A stretch of DNA of 64,000 nt. Source: an uncultured Pseudokineococcus sp. (GTDB lineage: Bacteria; Actinomycetota; Actinomycetes; Actinomycetales; Quadrisphaeraceae). The stretch covers positions 248,001 through 312,000 of the forward strand of contig NZ_CANMAA010000001.1 in assembly GCF_947495735.1 (NCBI RefSeq), written 5' to 3'. Shown here piece after piece: positions 54,713-62,808 of the stretch. Every line of letters starts with the position of its first letter. Position 1 is the stretch's first letter. The translations under genes and the position numbers were made by a program. The notes beneath the pieces are model-generated. The model made no database searches. It was not told the origin of the DNA and worked only from the letters and a program-made list of their open reading frames with translations.

Positions 54713-56569
54713 GTGGACATCGCGCTGGGGCTCCTGGTCGCCGCCTCCGCGGTCGTGGCCGTGCAGCTGCTCGTGCGGCGCACCGGTGGGTCCGCGCCGC
54801 TGGTCCTCGTGCTCGTCGGCGTCGTGGCCTCCTACCTCCCCGCCGTGCCCCCTGTGGTCCTGGAGCCGGAGCTGGTCCTCGTCGGCCTGCTGCCCCCGCT
54901 GCTCTACGCCTCCGCGCTGGGCACCTCGCTCGTCGACGTCCGCCACGACCTGCGGGCGATCGGGCTGCTGTCGGTCGGCCTGGTGGTGGTCACCGCCCTG
55001 GTCGTCGGGGTCGTGGTGTCCGCGCTCCTGCCCGTCCCGCTGGCCGTGGGCATCGCGCTGGGCGCGGTCGTGGCCCCGCCCGACGCCGTCGCCGCGACGG
55101 CGGTGGCGCGCCGCGTGGGGCTGCCGCGGCGGGTCGTGACCGTCCTCGAGGGCGAGAGCCTCGTCAACGACGCCTCCGCCCTCGTGCTGCTGCGGACGGC
55201 GCTCGTCGCGGTGGCCTCGTCGGTGACCCTGCTCGAGACGGGGGCGCTCTTCGTCCTCGCCGCCGGGGGCGGGGTCGTCGTGGGCGTGGTGGTCGCGGGG
55301 CTGGCCGGCGGGCTGCGCCGGCGCCTGGACGACCCGGTGCTGGACACGACGCTGTCGTTCGCCGCCCCCTTCGCCGCCTACCTGCCGGCCGAGGAGATCG
55401 GCGCGTCCGGCGTCCTGGCCGTGGTCGTGACCGGCCTGCTGCTGGGCCACCGGTCGCCGGTCCAGCAGACCGCGCGCTCGCGCATCTCCGAGCGGCTCAC
55501 GTGGCGGACGGTGCAGTTCCTCCTCGAGGGCGGCGTCTTCCTCCTCATCGGGCTGCAGGCCGCCGACGTCGTCGGCGCCGCGCTCGAGGGCGACCTCGGG
55601 CTGGGGCGCTCGCTGGTCGTCTGCGCCGCCGTGCTGGCCGTCGTGGTCGTCGTCCGCCTCGTGTACGTGGCCGTCGCCCTGCCCCTCGCCGGGCTGGCGG
55701 GGCGGCGGGGCGACGTCCCCTCGAGGCGGGTGGTCCTCGTCATCGGCTGGGCGGGCATGCGGGGCGTCGTGACGCTCGCCGCCGCCGCCTCCCTGCCGGT
55801 CTCGACCCCGCAGCGGGAGGTGCTGCTCCTGGCGGCCCTCGTGGTCGTCGGCGGGACCCTCCTGCTGCAGGGCACCACGCTGCCGCCCCTCGTGCGGGCG
55901 CTCCGGCTGGGGGCGCCGGACCCGGGGGAGGACGACCTGGCGCACGCGGCGGTGCTGGACCGCACCCGCGCCGCCGCCGAGCGGCGGCTCGAGTCCGTCC
56001 GGCGCCCCGAGGACCCGCAGGACGTCGTGGACGGCCTGCGCGACCGCCTCCGCCGGCGCAGCGACCGGGCGTGGGAGCGGCTCGGGCGCGGGGGCGACCT
56101 GAGGGCGCCGGGGCGGGCGTGGGTGCGCCTGCGCCTGGAGATGCTCGACGCCGAGCGCGCCGAGCTGCTGGCGGTGCGCGACGAGGGCCGCACCCCCGAC
56201 GAGGTCCTGCGCCTGGTCCTCGGCGAGCTGGACGTCGAGGAGTCCCTGCTCGACGCCTCCGCCGAGCGCGAGGAGCGCACCCGGGCGCTGCGGGCCCCGG
56301 TCGCCGGGCCCACCTGCGAGCACCTGGCCGCGGCGCCGGTGGCCCGCGACGACCTGGCCCCCGAGGGGTGCGACGGGTGCCTCGCCCTGGGGGAGAGGCG
56401 CTGGGAGCACCTGCGCCGGTGCCTGGCCTGCGGCTACACCGGCTGCTGCGACTCCTCGCCCCACCGGCACGCCGCCGCGCACGCGGCCGCGCAGCAGCAC
56501 CCCGTCATCCGCAGCGCCGAGCCCGGCGAGGCCTGGCGCTGGTGCTACCCGCACCGCCTCCTCGGCTGA
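54713..56569 (+). CDS. CPA1 sodium/proton antiporter with C-terminal UBP-type zinc finger
   Basis: 618 residues, GTG start. About twelve helices (1-400) with the family motifs PPLLYASALGTSLVDVR, VAPPDAVAATAVARRVGLPR, LEGESLVNDASALVL and GWAGMRGVVTLAAAASLP. A cytoplasmic helical segment follows, then at about residues 534-618 a ZnF-UBP domain: GPTCEHLAAAPV, GCDGCLALG, RRCLACGYTGCCDSSPHRHAAAH. Those cysteines and histidines give the zinc-binding set. Cation efflux is expected; the finger may regulate it. Confidence 0.92.
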   Translation: MDIALGLLVAASAVVAVQLLVRRTGGSAPLVLVLVGVVASYLPAVPPVVLEPELVLVGLLPPLLYASALGTSLVDVRHDLRAIGLLSVGLVVVTALVVGVVVSALLPVPLAVGIALGAVVAPPDAVAATAVARRVGLPRRVVTVLEGESLVNDASALVLLRTALVAVASSVTLLETGALFVLAAGGGVVVGVVVAGLAGGLRRRLDDPVLDTTLSFAAPFAAYLPAEEIGASGVLAVVVTGLLLGHRSPVQQTARSRISERLTWRTVQFLLEGGVFLLIGLQAADVVGAALEGDLGLGRSLVVCAAVLAVVVVVRLVYVAVALPLAGLAGRRGDVPSRRVVLVIGWAGMRGVVTLAAAASLPVSTPQREVLLLAALVVVGGTLLLQGTTLPPLVRALRLGAPDPGEDDLAHAAVLDRTRAAAERRLESVRRPEDPQDVVDGLRDRLRRRSDRAWERLGRGGDLRAPGRAWVRLRLEMLDAERAELLAVRDEGRTPDEVLRLVLGELDVEESLLDASAEREERTRALRAPVAGPTCEHLAAAPVARDDLAPEGCDGCLALGERRWEHLRRCLACGYTGCCDSSPHRHAAAHAAAQQHPVIRSAEPGEAWRWCYPHRLLG

Positions 56570-56583
56570 GACCGCCCGGGACG

Positions 56584-56621
56584 CGCGAGAGCCCCCTCCG
56601 GCGGCGGAGGGGGCTCTCGTG
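56584..56621. terminator. Bidirectional terminator between antiporter gene and ohr
   Basis: A 15-bp perfect stem (CGAGAGCCCCCTCCG 56586-56600 with 56605-56619), extended by a G-T and a C-G pair, loop GCGG. Both flanking genes converge on it. Confidence 0.85.
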
Positions 56622-56650
56622 GTGCCGGGGAGGGCCGGCGGGGTGCGGGG

Positions 56651-57088
<438 letters not shown>

Positions 57089-57199
57089 GCCGGGGGCAGC
57101 GACGGGGGGCGCCGACCCATTCCCGCGCCCCTGCGGTGCGCCGGCGGGACGCCGCGGTCGCCGGCCGCGCCGGTGCCCCGGGACGCCGCCGCGACCCGG

Positions 57200-57895
57200 T
57201 CAGAACAGGCGGGTGGTCGGGTCGTCGACGCCGCGCATCGCGTCGTAGTCCAGCACCACGCAGCGGATGCCGCGGTCGGCGGCGAGCACGCGCGCCTGCG
57301 GCTTGATCTCCTGGGCGGCGAACACCCCCGTGACGGGGGCGAGCCGCGGGTCCCGGTTGAGCAGCTCGAGGTACCGCGTCAGCTGCTCGACGCCGTCGAT
57401 GTCGCCGCGGCGCTTGATCTCCACGGCCACCGAGAGGCCGCCGGCGTCGCGGCACAGGATGTCGACGGGGCCGATCGCCGTCGGGTACTCCCGCCGCACC
57501 AGCGCGTAGCCGCTGCCCAGGTGCTCGATCTGCTCAGCGAGCAGCCGCTGCAGGTGCGCCTCGACGCCGTCCTTGACCAGGCCGGGGTCCACGCCCAGCT
57601 CGACGCTGGTGTCGAGCAGCACCTCGTGGACCGAGACGACGAGGACGTCGTCGGTCTTCGCGCTGGCGACCCGCCACGTCTCCACGGCGCCGGCCTCCGC
57701 GGCGGGGCCGTCCGCCGCGGACGTGACCAGGGTGCACGGCGGGCTCATCCAGTTGAGCGGCTTGTAGGAGCCGCCGTCGCTGTGCACGAGCACGCTGCCG
57801 TCGGCCTTGACCACGAGCAGCCGCGTCGCGAGCGGCAGGTGCGCCGTCAGGCGCCCGACGTAGTCCACGGAGCACCGGGCGATGACGAGCCTCAC
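57200..57895 (-). CDS. nucS: Endonuclease NucS, non-canonical mismatch repair
   Basis: 231 residues, GTG start 8 nt after TAGGGT. In actinobacteria NucS cuts both strands at G-T, G-G and T-T mismatches and replaces MutS/MutL. N-terminal [21 protein letters not shown] and the nuclease core [38 protein letters not shown] (in parts), with D, E and K residues, are classic. The C-terminal residues [10 protein letters not shown] contain the beta-clamp-binding region at the end (RLF). Confidence 0.95.
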   Translation of the reverse strand: MRLVIARCSVDYVGRLTAHLPLATRLLVVKADGSVLVHSDGGSYKPLNWMSPPCTLVTSAADGPAAEAGAVETWRVASAKTDDVLVVSVHEVLLDTSVELGVDPGLVKDGVEAHLQRLLAEQIEHLGSGYALVRREYPTAIGPVDILCRDAGGLSVAVEIKRRGDIDGVEQLTRYLELLNRDPRLAPVTGVFAAQEIKPQARVLAADRGIRCVVLDYDAMRGVDDPTTRLF

Positions 57896-57903
57896 GGGCG
57901 GCG

Positions 57904-57909
57904 ACCCTA
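57904..57909 (-). promoter_or_regulatory. -10 hexamer for leaderless nucS
   Basis: TAGGGT on the minus strand ends 8 nt before the GTG at 57895. Confidence 0.5.
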
Positions 57910-58005
57910 GCCGCCCTCCGGCCGGGGCCCGCGCCCCGGCGTCCCCGGGCCCTCCTCGGGCGTCCTCTGGGGGCCGGTCCCGCCGCCGACCGGCACCATG
58001 GGCCC

Positions 58006-58359
58006 GTGCCGCGCAGCAACCGACCCCGCCGCGGGGGACGCCCCCGTCCGCTCCCCGGCGCCGGACCGGGGGGCGGCGGACCCGGGGGCGGGCCCGGCGG
58101 GCCGCGTCCCCTGGGGGGCGGGCTGCGCCGCGTGGAGGACCACCCCGACGGCGAGTGGGTCGTCCAGGTCGTCACCGGCAGCGCCACCGACCGCAGCTAC
58201 CGGTGCCCGGGGTGCGACCAGCTCGTGCCCGGGGCGAGCCCCCACGTCGTGGCCTGGCCGGCGGACGGCCTGCTCGGCGCGGAGGCGGCCCTCGCCGACC
58301 GGCGGCACTGGCACCGCCCGTGCTGGGACCGCCGCGCCGCACGGCGTCCGCGCCGCTGA
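58006..58359 (+). CDS. Small putative zinc-ribbon protein
   Basis: 117 residues, GTG start. N-terminal 45 residues are basic and Gly/Pro-rich ([20 protein letters not shown]) and disordered. The rest has a compact pattern [20 protein letters not shown], and [15 protein letters not shown], where CxxC plus His/Cys may bind zinc. It is conserved in actinobacteria beside nucS as far as I recall. Function unknown; a nucleic-acid role is possible from the charge and the neighbouring repair gene. Confidence 0.65.
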   Translation: MPRSNRPRRGGRPRPLPGAGPGGGGPGGGPGGPRPLGGGLRRVEDHPDGEWVVQVVTGSATDRSYRCPGCDQLVPGASPHVVAWPADGLLGAEAALADRRHWHRPCWDRRAARRPRR

Positions 58360-58381
58360 CCCGCTCCGCCGCGGGCCGCGC

Positions 58382-58864
58382 TCAGGCCCGCGGCGCCGGT
58401 TCGACGAGCTCGACGAGCACGCCCCCCGCGTCGGCGGGGTGGACGAAGTTGACGCGGCTGCCGGCCGTCCCGCGCCGGCCCTCGTCGTAGAGCAGGCGCA
58501 GCCCCCGCCGCCGGAGGGCGGCGGCCGCGGCGTCGACGTCCCGGACCCGGTAGGCGAGCTGCTGCAGTCCCGGCCCCCGGCGGTCGAGGAAGCGCGCGAT
58601 CGTCGAGGAGGGCGACAGCGGCGCCAGCAGCTGCACCCGCGCGGCGCCCGGGGCGCCGTCGCCCGCGACGAGCATCGCCTCCCGGACCCCCTGCTCCGCG
58701 CTGGTCTCGACGTGCTCCAGGCGCAGGCCGAGCACCTGCACGTGGAAGTCGATGGCCGCGTCGAGGTCCGGCACGGCCAGGCCCACGTGGTCCAGGCCGG
58801 TCACCAGGGGCTCGCCGTCCTCGTCGTCCAGCTGCGCCGCCAGGCCGTGCCCGTCCGGGGTCAT
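58382..58864 (-). CDS. mce: Methylmalonyl-CoA epimerase
   Basis: 160 residues, VOC fold. Converts the (2S) to the (2R) epimer in propionyl-CoA breakdown. GLDHVGLAVPDLDAAIDFHV, QLLAPLSPSSTIARFL, GPGLQQLAYRVRDVDAA and SRVNFVHPADAGGVLVELVE carry the expected metal residues (His, Gln, His, Glu). Start ATG, with TACGTT 7 nt upstream. The first ~20 residues are an acidic extension. Confidence 0.92.
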   Translation of the reverse strand: MTPDGHGLAAQLDDEDGEPLVTGLDHVGLAVPDLDAAIDFHVQVLGLRLEHVETSAEQGVREAMLVAGDGAPGAARVQLLAPLSPSSTIARFLDRRGPGLQQLAYRVRDVDAAAAALRRRGLRLLYDEGRRGTAGSRVNFVHPADAGGVLVELVEPAPRA

Positions 58865-58871
58865 GCGCCCG

Positions 58872-58877
58872 AACGTA
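58872..58877 (-). promoter_or_regulatory. -10 hexamer for mce
   Basis: TACGTT on the minus strand ends 7 nt before the ATG at 58864. Confidence 0.4.
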
Positions 58878-58961
58878 CGGCGGGACGCACGACCTCCGGC
58901 AGGGGGCGCCGTCCACCCGATCCAGGTCACGATCGCGTCACGAGCCGGGTCCGGCGGCGTA

Positions 58962-58967
58962 TACCGT
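58962..58967 (+). promoter_or_regulatory. -10 hexamer for the thiamine-binding-like gene
   Basis: TACCGT ends 6 nt before the ATG at 58974 (the overlapping TATACC is an alternative). Confidence 0.4.
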
Positions 58968-58973
58968 GGCCGG

Positions 58974-59291
58974 ATGCTCGTCGCCTTCTCCGTCGCCCCG
59001 TCCGGCTCCGGGGACTCGCTCGCCGCCGCGGTGGCGGACGCGGTCCGCGTCGTGCGCGAGAGCGGCCTGCCGCACCGCACCGACTCGATGTTCACCACCC
59101 TCGAGGGGGAGTGGGACGAGGTCATGGACGTCGTCCGCCGCGCCACCGAGGCGGTCGGGCGCCACGGCGACCGCGTCTCGCTCGTGCTCAAGGCCGACGT
59201 CCGCCCGGGCCGCTCGGGGGAGATGCAGGGCAAGCTCGACCGCCTCGAGGCCGCGCTGGCCGAGCCGTCCTCCGCGCGCGACGAGGGCTGA
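58974..59291 (+). CDS. MTH1187/YkoF-type thiamine-binding family protein
   Basis: 105 residues. MLVAFSVAPSGSGDSLAAAV, SGLPHRTDSMFTTLEGEWDEV and DRVSLVLKADVRPGRSGEM are the family's conserved ferredoxin-like strands. The family includes thiamine/HMP-binding proteins, but for single-domain members the ligand is not settled. Divergent from mce. Confidence 0.85.
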   Translation: MLVAFSVAPSGSGDSLAAAVADAVRVVRESGLPHRTDSMFTTLEGEWDEVMDVVRRATEAVGRHGDRVSLVLKADVRPGRSGEMQGKLDRLEAALAEPSSARDEG

Positions 59292-59455
59292 CCCCGCCCC
59301 TGCGCGCGGCCTCGCCCCGACCGCTCGCCGCGTCGCGGACGGTGCGCCGTCGTGCGCGGGCGGCCTCCCGAGCGACCGCCGAAGCCGCCGGCGCCGTCCT
59401 CGACGCGGCGCCACCCCGACCTGAGACCGGGCGCCCGCCCGCCGAGAGGACCCCC

Positions 59456-60313
59456 GTGCCTGAGCCCGACGACGTCCGCCGCTCGCCAGCCGTGCGGCGG
59501 GCCCGACGCCGCACCGTCGCCGGGTGGGTGGCCGTCGGGCTGCTCGCCGTGCTCGGCCTGGTCGCCGTCGGCCTCGGGGTGGCGGCGCGCACGGTGTGGC
59601 TCCCCGACGACGAGGTGAGCGCGAGCGCCCGCACCGCCGGCGGCGGGACCGAGCCGCAGCTCGTGGTGACGGCGCCGGGCGTCCTCGAGACGCGCCCCGG
59701 TCCCGTGACGGCCACCGCGACCTCACCCGACGGCGGGCCGGTCGTGCTCGTGCTGGGCCGCGAGACGGACGTGACGGCGTGGACCGACGGCGTGCCCACC
59801 GCCGTCGTCGGCGGCCTGGAGGCGGAGGCCTCGCTCGCGGTCGAGCCGCCCGCCGCCGCGGCGGGCGACGTCCCCGTCCCCGACCCGGCGGCCTCCGACC
59901 TGTGGGCCCAGGTGGCCGAGGGGGAGGGCTCGGCGACGCTCGAGCTGGACCCGCCCGAGGGGCGCTGGCTGCTGCTGGCGGCCTCCGACGGGACGGCGGC
60001 CGCACCGGAGGAGATCGTCCTCACGTGGCCCCAGGAGGTCTCGGCCCCGGCGTCGGTCCCGCTGCTCGCGGGCGGCGGAGCAGCGCTGCTCGGCGCGCTG
60101 GTCCTGGCCCTCGTCCACCGCCGGACCTCCCGCCGCCGCCACCAGCGCGCGCTCGCGGGCGCCGGGGGCCCGGTGGCTCCGGCGCACGACCCGGAGCACG
60201 AGCAGGCGCCCGTCCCGGAGCACCAGCAGGAGCACGACCACGAGCACGGCGGGGGTCGTCGGGGCGCCAGCCCGTGGGCGCCCGACCGGAGCAGCGACGA
60301 GGAGACCCGATGA
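59456..60313 (+). CDS. Membrane protein with extracytoplasmic domain
   Basis: 285 residues, GTG with GAGAGGA upstream. Helix 1 about 22-45 (WVAVGLLAVLGLVAVGLGVA), an extracytoplasmic beta-rich domain (to about 190), and helix 2 (VPLLAGGGAALLGALVLALV), then a His/Glu/Gln-rich tail (HDPEHEQAPVPEHQQEHDHE) that may bind metal. Not recognised. Its stop overlaps the next start by four bases. Confidence 0.7.
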   Translation: MPEPDDVRRSPAVRRARRRTVAGWVAVGLLAVLGLVAVGLGVAARTVWLPDDEVSASARTAGGGTEPQLVVTAPGVLETRPGPVTATATSPDGGPVVLVLGRETDVTAWTDGVPTAVVGGLEAEASLAVEPPAAAAGDVPVPDPAASDLWAQVAEGEGSATLELDPPEGRWLLLAASDGTAAAPEEIVLTWPQEVSAPASVPLLAGGGAALLGALVLALVHRRTSRRRHQRALAGAGGPVAPAHDPEHEQAPVPEHQQEHDHEHGGGRRGASPWAPDRSSDEETR

Positions 60314-61440
60314 CCGGCGCCCTGCCCAGCCGGGCCACCCTGCTCGGCCGCACCACCTCGCCCGGGCGACGTCGGGGCGCCTCGCGCGCCCTGCGCGCCG
60401 CGGCGGCCGCGGTGGTCGTCGCCGGGATCGCGGGGGGCTGCGCCGGTGAGCAGCCGCTGCCCGCGCCGCGTCCGCAGGGGGTGCCGGCGCCCGCCCCGGC
60501 CGTCCCCGCCGACCGCGCCGCCGCCGTCCACGCCGAGGTCGAGGAGGCCGTCGCCGCCGCGGACGCCGCCGGCGACGCCGCGCTGCTCGCGCCGCGGGTG
60601 ACCGGCGCGGCCCAGGAGGTCCGGGCCGCGCGGTACCGCCTCCGGCAGCTCGTCGAGGACGCCCCCGCCCCCGCCCCGCTGGGGGGCGAGGCCCTGCGCG
60701 ACGTCGTCCCCGCGGTCGGCCTCCCTGGCGCCCAGGAGGGCGAGGCGCCCGAGCGCGCACCCGCGCCCGCCGAGGCGGCCGCCACCTTCCCCCGCACGTG
60801 GCTGACCATCACGCAGTCCCCGGAGGCGGGGCAGGCGCCCCAGCTCTCGGTGCTCGTGCAGGAGGACGCCCGCGGCCCCTACCGCGTGGTGACGACGGCC
60901 GGGCTGCTGCCGGGCGCCGTCGTCCCGCCGGTCGCCGCGCCCGAGCAGGGCGCTCCTCCGGTGGACCCCGCGTCGGCGGAGGGCCTCGTGCTGAGCCCCG
61001 AGGACGCCGTCGCGCAGTACGCGGCGGCTCTCACCGACCCCGAGGCGACCGAGGCCGCCGGCTTCGCCGACGACGCCTTCCGCCGGGAGGTCCTGGCCGA
61101 GCGCGCCGAGGCCGACGCCGTCGACTTCTTCGCCCTGGAGACGTCGCGCTCGCCGCGCCCCGGGTCCGTGCGGGCCGTCGCGACGGCGGACGGCGGGGCG
61201 CTCGTCGTCGGCGTGCTGGAGAGCCGGTCCGTGCAGGCCGTCGAGGCCGAGGGGGCCGTCCTCCGGCTCGACGAGCAGACGGCGGCCCTCGCCGGCCGCG
61301 AGGACGCCCCGGGGCGGCTGGAGCAGCGCTGGCTCGAGGTCGTCGCGCTCTCCGTCCCGCCGGCGGGCGACGGCGGGGAGCCCGCGCAGGTCCAGGTCGT
61401 GGGCGCCGACCGGGTCCTCGTGGAGGCCAGCGCCTCCTGA
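60310..61440 (+). CDS. Putative lipoprotein
   Basis: 376 residues, ATG (ATGA overlap). Signal: basic SPGRRRGASRALRAA then VVVAGIAGGCAGEQ, where C44 is likely the lipidated cysteine after an imperfect lipobox (A-G-G-C). An Ala/Pro-rich stretch follows, then a folded part (TWLTITQSPEAGQAPQLSVL, PYRVVTTAGLLPGAVVPPV). It is not assigned. With the previous membrane protein it makes an envelope-located pair. Confidence 0.75.
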   Translation: MTGALPSRATLLGRTTSPGRRRGASRALRAAAAAVVVAGIAGGCAGEQPLPAPRPQGVPAPAPAVPADRAAAVHAEVEEAVAAADAAGDAALLAPRVTGAAQEVRAARYRLRQLVEDAPAPAPLGGEALRDVVPAVGLPGAQEGEAPERAPAPAEAAATFPRTWLTITQSPEAGQAPQLSVLVQEDARGPYRVVTTAGLLPGAVVPPVAAPEQGAPPVDPASAEGLVLSPEDAVAQYAAALTDPEATEAAGFADDAFRREVLAERAEADAVDFFALETSRSPRPGSVRAVATADGGALVVGVLESRSVQAVEAEGAVLRLDEQTAALAGREDAPGRLEQRWLEVVALSVPPAGDGGEPAQVQVVGADRVLVEASAS

Positions 61441-61630
61441 CGCGCGCTGCCGCGCCCGGGGGCTGGGTCCGGGAGCCCGGCCGCGGGCGCAGGCCCCGGG
61501 TGCTGGTCGCGGGTGGTGAAGGGCGCCTCGTGGCAGCATCGGCGCCGCACGGGCCCCGCGCGGTCAGCACCGCCCGGCGCCCCGCCGGCGCCCGCTCGGC
61601 CGTCGGCGACCGCGACGGCCACCAGCTGGA

Positions 61631-61693
61631 CCGACGACGGGCACGACCGACTGACGAGCACGACCGACTGACGAGCACGACCGACGACGAGCA
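61631..61693 (+). repeat. Tandem 17-bp repeat upstream of the YbbN-like gene
   Basis: CGACCGACTGACGAGCA occurs at 61644-61660 and 61661-61677, with a 16-bp variant at 61678-61693 and a partial copy before. It lies in the leader of the YbbN-like gene. The rest of the 272-nt gap has no recognised element. Confidence 0.75.
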
Positions 61694-61712
61694 CGACGAG
61701 AGGCGAGCAGCC

Positions 61713-62675
61713 ATGAGCCAGCGCAGCGGACAGCGACCCGGCGGCCCGAGCGGGGGAGCGGGCCTGAACCTGCGGGGTGCCGTGGACCTCTCCGGGCTGG
61801 GCCGCCCGGCCCCGCAGCCGGCGGGTCCCGGTGCAGGCCCCGCGGGCGCTGCGGGGGCGGCGGTCGTCACGGTGACGGAGGAGAGCTTCCGCGAGGTCGT
61901 CGAGCAGTCGACGAGCGTGCCCGTCGTCATCGCGCTGTCGTCCGCGCGCGCCGCGGGCGCCGACGAGCTGTCGGCGGTGCTGCGGCGCCTCGCGGCCGAG
62001 GACGGCGGGCGCTGGCTCCTCGGCGAGGTCGACGCCGACACCAGCCCGCAGATCGCGGCGGCCTTCCAGGTGGAGACGGTGCCTGCGGTGCTCGCGGTCG
62101 TCGCCGGCCAGCCGGTGCCGCTCTTCCAGGGCGTGCTGCCCGAGGAGCAGGTGCGCCAGTACCTCGACGCCCTGCTCGACCTGGCCCAGCGCCAGGGCGT
62201 CACCGGCCGCCTGGACGTCGGCGACGGGGCGGTCGAGCCGGAGGAGGAGGTGGAGGCCCCGCTGCCGCCGCTGCACCAGGAGGCGTTCGACGCCATCGAG
62301 CGCGACGACCTCGACGGCGCGGCCGACGCCTACCGCCGCGCGCTGCTCGAGGCGCCCGCCGACGAGGAGGCCCGCATCGGCCTCGCCCAAGTCGAGCTGC
62401 TGCGCCGCTCCCGCGGCGCCGACCTGCAGGAGGCCCGGGCGGCGGCCGCCGCCGACCCGGCCGACGTCGACGCCGCCCTGCTCGTGGCCGACCTCGACGT
62501 CCTCGGCGGCCACGTCGAGGACGCGTTCTCCCGTCTCGTCCAGGCCGTCCGCGCCACCTCGGGCGACGAGCGCGAGCGCCTGCGCGCCCGGCTCGTCGAG
62601 CTCTTCGAGGTCATCGGCGCCGCCGACGCGCGCGTCGTGGCCGCCCGCCGCGCGCTCGCCAGCGCGCTCTTCTAG
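61713..62675 (+). CDS. YbbN/CnoX-like protein: thioredoxin fold plus TPR
   Basis: 320 residues. Gly/Pro-rich N-terminus to about 50, a thioredoxin-like domain (about 52-165, VTVTEESFREVVEQSTSVPV, VETVPAVLAVVAGQPVPLFQG) and a helical C-terminal TPR-like part. The CxxC active site is replaced (SSARAAGAD), so it cannot act as a thiol reductase; in other bacteria such proteins act as chaperone helpers. GAGGCGAG before the ATG is weak. Confidence 0.88.
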   Translation: MSQRSGQRPGGPSGGAGLNLRGAVDLSGLGRPAPQPAGPGAGPAGAAGAAVVTVTEESFREVVEQSTSVPVVIALSSARAAGADELSAVLRRLAAEDGGRWLLGEVDADTSPQIAAAFQVETVPAVLAVVAGQPVPLFQGVLPEEQVRQYLDALLDLAQRQGVTGRLDVGDGAVEPEEEVEAPLPPLHQEAFDAIERDDLDGAADAYRRALLEAPADEEARIGLAQVELLRRSRGADLQEARAAAAADPADVDAALLVADLDVLGGHVEDAFSRLVQAVRATSGDERERLRARLVELFEVIGAADARVVAARRALASALF

Positions 62676-62725
62676 GCCGCCCGGCGGCGGACCGACGACG
62701 ACCCGCTCGCACGACCCGCTTGCAC

Positions 62726-62765
62726 GCACGAGGGCCCCGCACCGACCGGTGCGAGGCCCTCGTGC
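62726..62765. terminator. Bidirectional terminator between YbbN-like gene and glpK
   Basis: GCACGAGGGCC (62726-62736) pairs with GGCCCTCGTGC (62755-62765). A second stem (CGCACC/GGTGCG) stacks inside after a C-A mismatch. Flanking genes converge. Confidence 0.8.
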
Positions 62766-62808
62766 GCGTCGGCCCCCGCGGGCGGGTGCCCGCGAGCGCC
62801 GGTGCGGC

